Below the pieces are notes generated by a model. The model was not told where the DNA came from, searched no databases, and saw only the letters and a list, made by a program, of their open reading frames with translations. The position numbers were made by a program, and so were the translations under genes. 64,000 nt of DNA from Bradyrhizobium sp. MOS003 (GTDB lineage: Bacteria > Pseudomonadota > Alphaproteobacteria > Rhizobiales > Xanthobacteraceae). Position 1 is the stretch's first letter. Every line of letters starts with the position of its first letter. The stretch is from NCBI RefSeq assembly GCF_003020125.1, contig NZ_PYFW01000001.1:992001-1056000 (forward strand), read 5' to 3'. This document shows positions 50,127 through 58,521 of this stretch, in pieces.

Positions 50127-51452
50127 TTAGTGCCCCGCCACAGGCTCCGCCACGGCATCATACGTTGTCACCGCCCGGCGGCCGCCGCGATAGACCGTCG
50201 CTGCCGCGATGATGCCGAGCACGGCCGCGAGCATCAGCCAATAACCGGGCGATGCCTTGTCGCCGGTATGCTCGATCAGCAACGTCGAGGCGAACGGCGT
50301 GAAGGTGCCGAACAGGGCGGCAGCGAGCGCGAAGGCGAGCGAGAAGCAGGTGGTGCGGACATGCGCCGGCACGATCTCGACCAGCGCGCCCAGCATGGTG
50401 CCGCTGTAGACGCCGAAATAGAACGAGAACATCATCTCCACCGCGAGCAGCTTGCCGAAGCTCGGCGCCGCCACCAGCCAGTGCAGCGCTGGATAGGCTG
50501 TCACCAGCGACAGGCAGGCGATCGTGATCAGTACCGGCTTGCGGCCGATGCGGTCGGACAGCGCGCCGCCGACCGGGTTCCAGAAGAAGTTGGTCACGGC
50601 AACGAGCAGTGTGACCAGCAGTGCGTCCTGCGTCGACAGCTTCAGCACGGTCTTGCCGAAGGTCGGCGTGTACACTGTGACGAAGTAGAACGTCGTCGTG
50701 GTCAGGATCGCGATCATCATGCCGAGGATGACGATGCGCCAGTTGGCGAGCGCGGAGGCAAACACCTCGCTGGCCGTCGGATGCTTCTTCATGGCGAGGA
50801 AGGCCGGCGTCTCCTCCAGCGTCCGCCGCAGGAAGAAGATCAGGGGGATGATCAGGCAGCCGACGAAGAAGGGAATGCGCCAGCCCCAGGCGGCGACGGT
50901 GTCGGCCGGCATCACCTCCGACAAGAGATAGCCGAGGATCGACGCCACGAAGATCGCGACCTGCTGGCTCGACGATTGGAACGAGGTGTAGAAGCCGCGA
51001 TTGCCGGGCGTGGCGATCTCAGAGAGATAGACCGACACGCCGCCGAGCTCGACGCCGGCGGAGAAGCCCTGCAGCAAACGTCCGATCAGCACGATGACGG
51101 GCGCGGCGATGCCGATGGTCGCATAGCTCGGACAGAATGCGATGACGATGGTGCCGATAGCCATGATCCCGAGCGTGACGATCAGGCCCTGGCGGCGGCC
51201 GATGCGGTCGATGTAAGAACCGAGCACGATCGCGCCGACCGGCCGCATCAATGCCCCGAGCCAAAATACGCCGAAAGTGTTGAGCAGCGATGCCGTTTCA
51301 TCAGAGGACGGGAAGAACGCCTTGCCGATCGCGGCCGCATAGAATCCGAACAGGAAAAAGTCGAACTGTTCGAGGAAATTGCCTGAGGTGGCACGTAGGA
51401 TCGCGCCGATGCGCGATTTGAGTTCAGGCGGATTGGTTGCTGGTCCAACCAT
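50127..51452 (-). CDS. MFS transporter, metabolite:H+ symporter (MHS) type
   Basis: 441 residues, 12 predicted membrane helices. MHS landmarks: an N-terminal [20 protein letters not shown], loop 2-3 motif [38 protein letters not shown] in helix 5, and [10 protein letters not shown] in the second half. Citrate, ketoglutarate, proline/betaine and shikimate symporters belong here; the sequence is nearest in feel to CitA/TcuC-type carboxylate carriers. A LysR regulator is encoded immediately upstream on the same strand and may control it. Confidence 0.9.
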   Translation of the reverse strand: MVGPATNPPELKSRIGAILRATSGNFLEQFDFFLFGFYAAAIGKAFFPSSDETASLLNTFGVFWLGALMRPVGAIVLGSYIDRIGRRQGLIVTLGIMAIGTIVIAFCPSYATIGIAAPVIVLIGRLLQGFSAGVELGGVSVYLSEIATPGNRGFYTSFQSSSQQVAIFVASILGYLLSEVMPADTVAAWGWRIPFFVGCLIIPLIFFLRRTLEETPAFLAMKKHPTASEVFASALANWRIVILGMMIAILTTTTFYFVTVYTPTFGKTVLKLSTQDALLVTLLVAVTNFFWNPVGGALSDRIGRKPVLITIACLSLVTAYPALHWLVAAPSFGKLLAVEMMFSFYFGVYSGTMLGALVEIVPAHVRTTCFSLAFALAAALFGTFTPFASTLLIEHTGDKASPGYWLMLAAVLGIIAAATVYRGGRRAVTTYDAVAEPVAGH

Positions 51453-51593
51453 GGCGTTGCTCCCTTTCGGACGTGGCCGGACCGGGAATCATTCACGGCA
51501 AGGCGACAGATTGTTGCTGTGACAATATGTCCCATCCTTTCTCGCGCAGGACGCTGCAAGTCAATCGAATTTGCCGCGGAAGTTGATGATTTT

Positions 51594-52493
51594 TCAGGCT
51601 TTATTTTGCGTTGCAGCGAGCATCCATTGGCGGAATGCGGTCAGCTTCGGCGTTTCGCGGCGCCCCTCGGGCGCGACCAGGTAGAAGCCGGCGTCGGCTG
51701 GCAGCGCGATCTTGAAGGGAACCACGAGGCGGCCCTTGGCGATGTCGTCCTTGACGTAGGAGGTCCGTCCCATCGCCACGCCGATGCCGTCGATCGCGGC
51801 CTGGATAGTCATGAAGATCATGTCGAAGGTGATGCCGGGCTGCCGCGCGATATCGGCCGGCAGGCCCGCTGCGGTCAGCCATAGCCGCCAATCGTCGCTG
51901 TTGGCGTTCGAGGTGTGCAGCAGCGGATAGCCTTGCAAGTCCTCCGGTTGGCGCAGCGGCTTGTCGCCGCGCAGCAGCGACGGGCTGCACACTGGAAACA
52001 GCTCATCCGCCATCAGCCAGTCGGCGCGCAGGCCGGGCCATTGGCCGCGGCCATAGCGGATGGCGGCATCGACATTGTCGCGCTGGAAATCGACCAGGCT
52101 GGTGGACGTGGTGATGCGCACGTCGATGCCGGGATGCTGCTCCTGAAAATCGGTCAGTCGCGGCAGTAGCCATTTTGCCGCGAGTGAAGCCAGCGTCGAG
52201 ACCGTCAGCACCTTGTCGTCGTCCTTGCGCAGCAGACGATCGGTGGCCAGCCGGAGATCGTTGAAGGCGGCGCGGACGCCCGGCAAATAGTCGCGCGCTT
52301 CCGGCGTCAGGGCCAGCGCGCGGTTCTGCCGGATGAACAGGCGGATGCCGAGCTCTTCCTCGAGCCTGCGGATCTGATGGCTGATCGCGGTCTGCGTCAC
52401 GTTCAGTTCGCTCGCGGCCAGCGTGAAGCTGAGATGGCGCGCGGCCGCCTCAAACGCCCGCAATCCGTTGAGGGAGGGCAATCTGGCAGTCAT
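51594..52493 (-). CDS. LysR-family transcriptional regulator (GcvA-like subgroup)
   Basis: 299 residues. N-terminal winged helix-turn-helix with the GcvA/AmpR wording (LPSLNGLRAFEAAARHLSFTLAASELNVTQTAISHQIRRLEEELGIRLFIR), then the periplasmic-binding-like effector domain (VLTVSTLASLAAKWLLPRL, DVDAAIRYGRGQWPG, YLVAPEGRRETPKL). Control may extend to the transporter downstream and to the divergent DUF1127 gene, since a dyad lies 15 bp upstream of the start. Confidence 0.92.
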   Translation of the reverse strand: MTARLPSLNGLRAFEAAARHLSFTLAASELNVTQTAISHQIRRLEEELGIRLFIRQNRALALTPEARDYLPGVRAAFNDLRLATDRLLRKDDDKVLTVSTLASLAAKWLLPRLTDFQEQHPGIDVRITTSTSLVDFQRDNVDAAIRYGRGQWPGLRADWLMADELFPVCSPSLLRGDKPLRQPEDLQGYPLLHTSNANSDDWRLWLTAAGLPADIARQPGITFDMIFMTIQAAIDGIGVAMGRTSYVKDDIAKGRLVVPFKIALPADAGFYLVAPEGRRETPKLTAFRQWMLAATQNKA

Positions 52494-52507
52494 CTGGCAG
52501 CAGGATA

Positions 52508-52524
52508 CATGACTTTAATTCATG
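52508..52524. promoter_or_regulatory. Candidate LysR-type operator (T-N11-A dyad)
   Basis: CATGA and TCATG arms flank seven AT-rich bases, giving a T-N11-A core (52510-52522). It lies between the divergent LysR and DUF1127 genes, where autoregulation sites of this family usually sit. The arms are only 5 bp, so the call is tentative. Confidence 0.35.
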
Positions 52525-52603
52525 CGAAGAGGTACAAATTGTCGTTTGTGGCAGTGCACAAGGCAGCAGATATTAGCGATCAGGTTAGCTCAAGGAGCTC
52601 ATA

Positions 52604-52807
52604 ATGTCTACTTTGACCCATAATTCGATGACAAATCATCATGCACCCGGCTTGATCCAGCAGATCGGCGAGACCCTTCATGTCTGGCACGAGCGCTACC
52701 GCACCAGGCGCGAGCTGGCCCACTGGACCGCCCGCGATCTCCACGACGTCGGGCTGTCCTGGTCCGACATCGCCTATGAGGCCGAGAAGCCCTTCTGGCG
52801 GGCCTGA
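52604..52807 (+). CDS. DUF1127 small protein
   Basis: 67 residues; AAGGAG sits 7 bases before the ATG. The C-terminal half is a textbook DUF1127 motif: WHERYRTRRELAHWTARDLHDVGLSWSDIAYEAEKPFWRA (read in two halves, Arg-rich helix then the L..L.D.GLS..D I segment). Small DUF1127 proteins in alphaproteobacteria affect RNA turnover and phosphate or C1 metabolism; no specific role is visible here. The next gene is a GNAT acetyltransferase, 67 bp on. Confidence 0.85.
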   Translation: MSTLTHNSMTNHHAPGLIQQIGETLHVWHERYRTRRELAHWTARDLHDVGLSWSDIAYEAEKPFWRA

Positions 52808-52874
52808 TTGGCCGCTAGGCCGGCGCCGCCTGATGACAGGGGCGCCGGCGGTCCCATTGTGAAGGGCTCGTATC

Positions 52875-53498
52875 ATGAGCACTCTCCGCCTCGAAGAGCT
52901 CAAGCAATATTCGGACACGCTGCGCACCCGCGATGGCACGGCGCTGGAGGTCCGCTTCGTCGAGCCGCGCGATACCGACGAGCTTCAGCACTATGTCCGC
53001 TCGCTCTCGACCCGCTCCCGCTACAACCGCTTCTTCGGTGCCATCAGTGAGCTGCCGAACGGGCTGCTGCACGACTTCCTCCAGATCGGTGAGCGCGAAC
53101 GTTTCACCGTGGTCGCGACCATGATGGTCGACGGCTTCGAAACCATCGTCGCCGAAGCGCGCTACGCGCTGCATGCTGAAACCGCGACGCTCGAATTCGG
53201 CCTGTCGGTCCATGATCGCTGGCAGCGCCACGGCATCGCAACAGCGCTGATGAAGAATCTCGAATGCCGCGCCGCCGCGCTCGGCGCCGTGCATATCTTC
53301 GGCGAGACGCTGCGATCCAACGAGACCATGATCTCGCTCGCACGCAAATCCGGCTTCGCCTTTGTCAATCACCCCGATGATTGGAAGCTGGTGCGCTTCG
53401 ACAAGGAGATCAGCGTCGCAGCAAAGGATATTCCCTGCGCCAGCTGGCGCCTCGTCGCCCTTTCCCGTCAGGCCGAAAGCCCCTCAGCCTCGGTTTGA
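52875..53498 (+). CDS. GNAT-family N-acetyltransferase
   Basis: 207 residues. GNAT landmarks: an opening LRTRDGTALEVRFVEPRDTDEL, then SRYNRFFG, the beta-4 strand TLEFGLSVHDRWQRHGIATALMKNLECRA with the acetyl-CoA loop R-x-x-G-I-A, and the C-terminal NETMISLARKSGFAFV. It probably acetylates a small amine or a protein Lys; the wording is close to the GNAT domain attached to acyl-CoA synthetase-like acetyltransferases. Ends in a good terminator. Confidence 0.87.
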   Translation: MSTLRLEELKQYSDTLRTRDGTALEVRFVEPRDTDELQHYVRSLSTRSRYNRFFGAISELPNGLLHDFLQIGERERFTVVATMMVDGFETIVAEARYALHAETATLEFGLSVHDRWQRHGIATALMKNLECRAAALGAVHIFGETLRSNETMISLARKSGFAFVNHPDDWKLVRFDKEISVAAKDIPCASWRLVALSRQAESPSASV

Positions 53499-53509
53499 CT
53501 CAACTGCAA

Positions 53510-53545
53510 ACCCGGCTCTGGGTGAACCAGGGCCGGGTGTTTTTT
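53510..53545 (+). terminator. Intrinsic terminator after the GNAT gene
   Basis: ACCCGGCTCTGG pairs with CCAGGGCCGGGT (one G-U) around a GTGAA loop and is followed by G and six T residues. It is 12 bp past the stop; the best-formed Rho-independent terminator in the window. Confidence 0.85.
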
Positions 53546-53564
53546 GCTTTAGTCTTTCTCCATC

Positions 53565-53666
53565 GTCATTCCGAGGCGCCCGTAGCGCGAACCGGGAATC
53601 TATTTCACCGCGCGTTTGCGGCCCGATGGATCCCGGGCTCGATGCTGCGCATCGCCCCGGAATGAC
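53565..53666. repeat. Dispersed inverted repeat, family D, second copy
   Basis: GTCATTCCGAGGCGCCCGTAGCGCG at one end and CGCCCCGGAATGAC at the other, with an inner GGGAATC..GATTCCCGG-like pair degenerated to GGATCCCGGG. It lies between convergent genes (GNAT and enoyl-CoA hydratase). Confidence 0.75.
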
Positions 53667-53680
53667 AGTTCTCTTCGGAG

Positions 53681-54511
53681 CTACTTCCCCGTGAACAGAG
53701 CTTTACGCTTCTCGATGAAGGCCTGCACCGCCTCCTTGTGATCGGCGGTCGTAGTCAGGCGGATCAGCCGCTCGGCCTCGTGGTCGCGCGCGGTCTCGAA
53801 GTCGAACAGCACGGCCTCATCGAGATTGTCTTTCATGTAGCGCAGCGCCAAACGCGGGCCCTCGGCAAGCGACTTCGCCAACGCAAAGGCTTCGGCCTGC
53901 AGTTGATTGTCAGGCACGACGCGGTTGACGAGGCCGATGGCCTCGGCGCGCGCGGCATTGACGCGGTCGCCGGTGAACATCAGCTCCCGCGCCCGCGCAG
54001 TCCCAACCAGACGGGTGAGCAGCCAGGCAATGCCGTAATCACCGCTCAGCGCGACGCGGGCATAGCCGGTGGCGACGAAGGCCGATTGCGCGGCGATGCG
54101 GATGTCGCAGGCCATGGCGATGGCAAGCCCGGCGCCGACCGCGGGACCGGGCAGGGCGGCGATGGTCGGCTTGCGCACAGACACCAGCGCGCCGGTGAGC
54201 AGCCGCTGCCGTTCCTGCAGATCGGCGATGCGATCTTCAAGCGGCATCTCGAGCTTTGCCTTGTCGCGATGCGCGCCCATGCCCTTGACGTTGCCGCCGG
54301 CGCAGAACGCTTCGCCTGCGCCGGTGATCAAGAGCGCGCCGACGTTGCGATCCTCGCCGCAGCTCCGGATCATCGTGCGCAGCGCCGGGGTCAGCGCATC
54401 CGACAGCGAATTGCGCGCCTCCGGCCGGTTCAGCGTGATGACCGCGACGCGGTCGCGGATGACGCAGAGGAGCTCGCTGGTGCCGGTGTCGATGGTGGTT
54501 TCCGTGGTCAT
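53681..54511 (-). CDS. Enoyl-CoA hydratase/isomerase family protein
   Basis: 276 residues from the ATG at 54511 (GGGAGCGAC upstream); the extra N-terminal frame reads into a repeat. Crotonase landmarks: LNRPEARNSLSDAL, the first oxyanion region GEAFCAGGNVKGMG, and GPAVGAGLAIAMACDIRIA. The second catalytic region reads RVALSGDYGIAWLLTRLVG, with Asp near the usual Glu position as in PaaG-type isomerases/hydratases. Cytoplasmic beta-oxidation or ring-cleavage-product chemistry. It neighbours SDR and acyl-CoA dehydrogenase genes. Confidence 0.9.
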   Translation of the reverse strand: MTTETTIDTGTSELLCVIRDRVAVITLNRPEARNSLSDALTPALRTMIRSCGEDRNVGALLITGAGEAFCAGGNVKGMGAHRDKAKLEMPLEDRIADLQERQRLLTGALVSVRKPTIAALPGPAVGAGLAIAMACDIRIAAQSAFVATGYARVALSGDYGIAWLLTRLVGTARARELMFTGDRVNAARAEAIGLVNRVVPDNQLQAEAFALAKSLAEGPRLALRYMKDNLDEAVLFDFETARDHEAERLIRLTTTADHKEAVQAFIEKRKALFTGK

Positions 54512-54527
54512 GTCGCTCCCTATTCTT

Positions 54528-54616
54528 GTAGGGTGGGCAAAGCGAAGCGTGCCCACCATTGGTCTGTTTCGCTATTGATGGTGGGCGCGGCGCTACGCGC
54601 CTTTGCCCACCCTACG
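54528..54616. repeat. Dispersed inverted repeat, family B, full copy
   Basis: Outer arms GTAGGGTGGGCAAAG and CTTTGCCCACCCTAC are fully complementary (54528-54542 against 54602-54616), and an inner GCGTGCCCACCAT pairs with ATGGTGGGCGC. It separates the SDR gene from the crotonase gene, both on the minus strand. Confidence 0.85.
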
Positions 54617-54635
54617 GCAGTTCAAAGGAATCGCC

Positions 54636-55337
54636 TCAAAACTTCTCCACCCAGGGCCGCAGCTCGAGCTCCCAGCTCCAGGCGCTGCGCGGCTGCTGCA
54701 ATACGTTCCAATAGCTCTCCGCGATCGCATCGGGATCGAGCATCGAATCCGGCTTGTCTTCGGCTTCCGTCCTCGCCGCACTTCGGATGCCGCCGTCGAT
54801 GACGAAATGCGCGACATGGACGCCTTGCGGCGACAATTCGCGCGCCAGGCTCTGCGCGAGGCCGCGCAGCGCGAACTTGCCCATCGCGAACGAGGCGGAC
54901 TGCGCGTAGCCCTTGACGCTGGCGGAGGCGCCGGTGAACAGGATCGCGCCGTGCTTGTTCGGCAGCATGCGCTTGGCCGCCTGTTGCGCCACCAGGAAGC
55001 CGCCATAGGCACTGACCGCGATGGCTTGCGCGACGTCGGCCGGGACGAGGTCGACGAACGGCCCGCGGGTGCGGCCGCTGGCGTTGTAGACGACGAGGTC
55101 CGGCGTGCCGATCTCGCGCTCGACGAGGCCAAACAACCGCTCGACCTCGTCGGGCTCGGTCGCGTTGCAGGCATAGGCCTTGGCGCCGGTCTCGCTACAG
55201 AGCGCGCCGAGCTTCTCGATCTTTCGCGCGGCCAGCGCGACGCGGATGCCCTGCTTGGAGAGCAGCCGTGCCAGCGAGGCGCTCAGGCCTTCACCGGCGC
55301 CGACGATGAGGGCGATCTTGTATTTCGGATGTTCCAT
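54636..55337 (-). CDS. Short-chain dehydrogenase/reductase-like protein with Phe in place of catalytic Tyr
   Basis: 233 residues. Rossmann opening IALIVGAGEGLSASLARLL (GxxxGxG variant), ALAARK after strand 2 and a YNASGRTRG in place of NNAG. The catalytic Ser region is FTGASASVKG (Ser138 or nearby). The YxxxK position reads Phe150-Ala-Met-Gly-Lys154, so the usual proton-donor Tyr is missing while Lys remains. The C-terminus (GVHVAHFVIDGGI) is otherwise regular. It may be a reductase with altered chemistry or a nucleotide-binding non-enzyme. Confidence 0.87.
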   Translation of the reverse strand: MEHPKYKIALIVGAGEGLSASLARLLSKQGIRVALAARKIEKLGALCSETGAKAYACNATEPDEVERLFGLVEREIGTPDLVVYNASGRTRGPFVDLVPADVAQAIAVSAYGGFLVAQQAAKRMLPNKHGAILFTGASASVKGYAQSASFAMGKFALRGLAQSLARELSPQGVHVAHFVIDGGIRSAARTEAEDKPDSMLDPDAIAESYWNVLQQPRSAWSWELELRPWVEKF

Positions 55338-55570
55338 GGCGTGATCTCTCGGAGACAGGAAGCCGCTGATCTATGCACAGTCCGGGTTGACGACCAGCCG
55401 CTTCGGTCACAATTCCGCAGAGCGAATTGCTCCTTCACGGCGCTCATGCCTCCCTGACAATTTGCGGCTTTATCGCTTCTCGTGGCTGGAGCATGATCGA
55501 CATCATTCAACGCGGCAAGCGCCAAATCAGCGCAAAATGTTCGCAAGGGGCAGGAACGAAGAGGACGATC

Positions 55571-57355
55571 ATGCGACAGCCGGCCACAGCACAGTCAAGC
55601 AATGTCGCGGCCGCATCATCCGGCCTGCTGGCGCCCGATACGTCAGGCATGAACTTCTACCGCGCCGATCCCGCGCTGGCCGACCTGTTGCGCATCCACC
55701 TGCCGGACGCGCTGTTTCGTCACATCGAACCGCATCTCGACCGGCTCGGCGAGCTCGCCGGAGGCCGCCTCGACGAGTGCGCGCGCCTTGCCGACCGGCA
55801 CACGCCGGTGCTGCACCAGCGCGACAAGTTCGGCCGCGACGTGCAGTGGATCGAATATCATCCGGCCTACCGTGAGCTGGAAAACGCAGCGTTCGGCGAA
55901 TTCGGCATTCACGCGCTCTCGCTTCGCAAGGGCATCATGGGCTGGCCGGACAAATACCCTGTCATCGCCAAGCACGCCTTCACGTTTCTTTTCAACCAGA
56001 CCGAATTCGGGATGGGCTGCCCGATCAACGTCACCGACGGCTGCGCCAAGCTGCTGGCGAATTTTGGCGACGAGGCACTGAAGGCGAAATATCTCGACGG
56101 CCTGACCTCGACCGACATGAGCAAGCTGACGCAGGGCGGCCAGTTCATGACCGAGAAGGAAGGCGGCTCCGACGTCGGCACGCTGACCACGCGCGCCGTG
56201 CAGGAGGGCGACCATTGGCGCCTCCATGGCGAGAAATGGTTCTGCTCGAATGCCGATGCGAAAGTCGTGATGCTGCTGGCGCGCCCCGAAGGCGCCGGCC
56301 CCGGGACGCGCGGCGTCGGCCTGTTCCTGATGCCGCGCTTCCTCGACGATGGCTCGCAGAACCACTACCGGATCGTGCGCTTGAAGGACAAGCTCGGCAC
56401 GCGCTCGATGGCCTCGGGCGAGATCAAGCTGGAAGGCGCCATCGCCTACGCCGTCGGCAAGCTCGATCGCGGCTTCGTGCAGATGGCCGAGATGGTGAAC
56501 TCGTCGCGGCTCTCCAACGGCGTCAAGTCGACCGCGCTGATGCGCCGCGCCTATCACGACGGGATGACGGTCGCGACCAACCGCGTGGTGTTCGGCAGCC
56601 GCATCATCGACCTGCCGCTCGGCCGGCGGCAGATGCTGAAGATCATGCTGCCGGTCGAGCAGGCGCTGTCGATGAGCTTCCTTACCGCTGAAGCGCTCGA
56701 CCGCGCCGAGGCCGGCAGCCAGGATGCAGCGGCATTGTTGCGCATTCTCACCCCGACGCTGAAATTCCGCGCCACGCGAGATGCGCGAAAGGTTTGCGGC
56801 GATGCGCTCGAGATGCGCGGCGGCATCGGCTACATCGAGGAGTTCGCCACGCCGCGCCTGCTGCGCGACGCCCATCTCGGTTCGGTCTGGGAAGGCACGG
56901 GCAACATCGTCGCGATCGATGCGCTCAGGCGCGCGGTCGGCCGCCATGGCGCGGAATCCGCGCTGGCGGCCGATCTGCATGCCAGGCTCGATGACAGCGC
57001 GTCAGTGCCGCAGGCTTGGCGCGACACGCTGCGCGGCCTGGTCGATCGCGCGGTCGGCTTCGCGCGCGAGGTTGCGGGAAAATCGGAGAACGAAGCCGAT
57101 GCGCGTCGTGCGACCAGCCTCCTCTACCATGTTGCCAGCGCCGTCGCGCTCGCTTGGGAGGCGCATCGCATCCACGAAATGCGCGGCGATGCGCGCCGGC
57201 TGCTGTTGTCGCGGCTGGTGATTGACCATCGAGTGGCGCCGAGCGATCCGTTCCGGCTCACGGAAAATGCCACGCAAGCCAGGATCGCAGCGCTGCTGCT
57301 CGGCGAGCGCTCAGCCGGCATGAGCGAGGTTGGCGAACTGGTTCTGGCAGCGTAG
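55571..57355 (+). CDS. Acyl-CoA dehydrogenase, AidB-like
   Basis: 594 residues from the ATG at 55571 with AGAGGA upstream; an ATG at 55427 is in frame but unsupported. Landmarks: FLFNQTEFGMGCPINVTDGCA, TQGGQFMTEKEGGSDVGTLTT (FAD-side strands), KWFCSNADAKVVMLLARP, the DKLGTRSMASGEI loop and, near the C-terminus, DALEMRGGIGYIEEFATPRLLRDAHLGSVWEGTGNI. The length and the RDAHLGSVWEGTGN tail resemble AidB-type flavoproteins more than short-chain dehydrogenases. It probably oxidises an acyl-CoA; DNA-protection as in AidB is possible. Confidence 0.9.
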   Translation: MRQPATAQSSNVAAASSGLLAPDTSGMNFYRADPALADLLRIHLPDALFRHIEPHLDRLGELAGGRLDECARLADRHTPVLHQRDKFGRDVQWIEYHPAYRELENAAFGEFGIHALSLRKGIMGWPDKYPVIAKHAFTFLFNQTEFGMGCPINVTDGCAKLLANFGDEALKAKYLDGLTSTDMSKLTQGGQFMTEKEGGSDVGTLTTRAVQEGDHWRLHGEKWFCSNADAKVVMLLARPEGAGPGTRGVGLFLMPRFLDDGSQNHYRIVRLKDKLGTRSMASGEIKLEGAIAYAVGKLDRGFVQMAEMVNSSRLSNGVKSTALMRRAYHDGMTVATNRVVFGSRIIDLPLGRRQMLKIMLPVEQALSMSFLTAEALDRAEAGSQDAAALLRILTPTLKFRATRDARKVCGDALEMRGGIGYIEEFATPRLLRDAHLGSVWEGTGNIVAIDALRRAVGRHGAESALAADLHARLDDSASVPQAWRDTLRGLVDRAVGFAREVAGKSENEADARRATSLLYHVASAVALAWEAHRIHEMRGDARRLLLSRLVIDHRVAPSDPFRLTENATQARIAALLLGERSAGMSEVGELVLAA

Positions 57356-57400
57356 GCTGCACGCCACGATCAAACCAAGAAACGCCGCAGGGAGAGCTCG

Positions 57401-58489
57401 ATGAAGGCCGCCGTCCTCTATGAAGTCAACCAGCCGCTCGTCATCGAGGATGTCAGCCTGCCGAAGCCCGGTCCGCGCGAGGTCCTGATCCGCACAACGG
57501 TCGCCGGGCTTTGTCACTCCGACCTGCATTTCATGGAAGGTCTTTATCCGCATCCGCTGCCCGCGGTGCTCGGACATGAATCCGCCGGCGTGGTCGAGCA
57601 GGTCGGCTCGGATGTCACCTACGTCAAGCCGGGTGACCACGTCGTCACCTGCCTGTCGGTGTTCTGCGGCACCTGCGACAACTGCACCACAGGCCGCACC
57701 GTGCTCTGCACCGACACCACCGTGAAGCTGCTGCCAGGCGTCTCAAACCGGATGCAGTGGTCCAAGCCTGAGATGCTGCACCAGTTCCTCAACCTCTCGT
57801 CCTTTGCCGAACAGATGCTGGTGCACGAAAACGCGATCGTCAAAATCAGGAAGGAAATGCCGCTCGATCTCGCCGCGCTGATCGGCTGCGGCGTCATTAC
57901 CGGCTATGGCGCCGTGGTGAATACTGCGAAAGTGACGGCGGGTGAAACCGTGGCGGTTATCGGGTGCGGCGGCGTCGGCATGGCCGCGATCAACGGCGCG
58001 CAGATCGCAGGTGCCGGCCGCATCATCGCCATCGACACCAATCCGGCCAAGCTGCAGCTCGCGACCAAGCTGGGCGCGACCGACATCATCAATCCCGCCG
58101 ACGGTGACGTCGTGAAGCAGGTGCGCGATCTCACCAATGGCGGGGTGCATCATTCCTTCGAGGTGCTCGGCCGCAAGGAAACCGCAGAGCAGGCGTTCGG
58201 CATGCTCGCCTCCGGTGGCACCGCCACCATCGTCGGCATGATCCCGTTCGGCCAGAAGATCGAGCTGCACGGTTTCGATTTCCTGCGCGAGCGCCGGATC
58301 CAGGGCTCCTCGATGGGCTCGAACCATTTCCGCGTCGACATGCCACGCCTGGTCGATTTCTACCTCCGCGGACGGCTGCATCTGGAGGACTGGATCTCGG
58401 CCAAGTTGAAGCTTTCCGAGATCAACGAAGGCTTTGCCAATATGAAAGCCGGCAAGACGCTGCGCAGCGTGATCGTCTTCGATAGCTAG
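57401..58489 (+). CDS. Zinc-dependent alcohol dehydrogenase (medium-chain family)
   Basis: 362 residues, 45 bp after the acyl-CoA dehydrogenase with GGGAGAG before the ATG. Catalytic zinc site: Cys in GLCHSDLHF and the GHESAGVVE motif. Structural zinc loop: the four Cys of VFCGTCDNCTTGRTVLC. The coenzyme fold is VIGCGGVGMAAINGAQIAGAGRIIAID, with Asp ending strand 2 (NAD preference). Close in plan to class III/AdhC-like enzymes. Likely oxidises alcohols from the same acyl or carbon pathway as its neighbour. Confidence 0.92.
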   Translation: MKAAVLYEVNQPLVIEDVSLPKPGPREVLIRTTVAGLCHSDLHFMEGLYPHPLPAVLGHESAGVVEQVGSDVTYVKPGDHVVTCLSVFCGTCDNCTTGRTVLCTDTTVKLLPGVSNRMQWSKPEMLHQFLNLSSFAEQMLVHENAIVKIRKEMPLDLAALIGCGVITGYGAVVNTAKVTAGETVAVIGCGGVGMAAINGAQIAGAGRIIAIDTNPAKLQLATKLGATDIINPADGDVVKQVRDLTNGGVHHSFEVLGRKETAEQAFGMLASGGTATIVGMIPFGQKIELHGFDFLRERRIQGSSMGSNHFRVDMPRLVDFYLRGRLHLEDWISAKLKLSEINEGFANMKAGKTLRSVIVFDS

Positions 58490-58521
58490 CGCAACGGACG
58501 CCTCGTCGCCCGCAACGCGAG

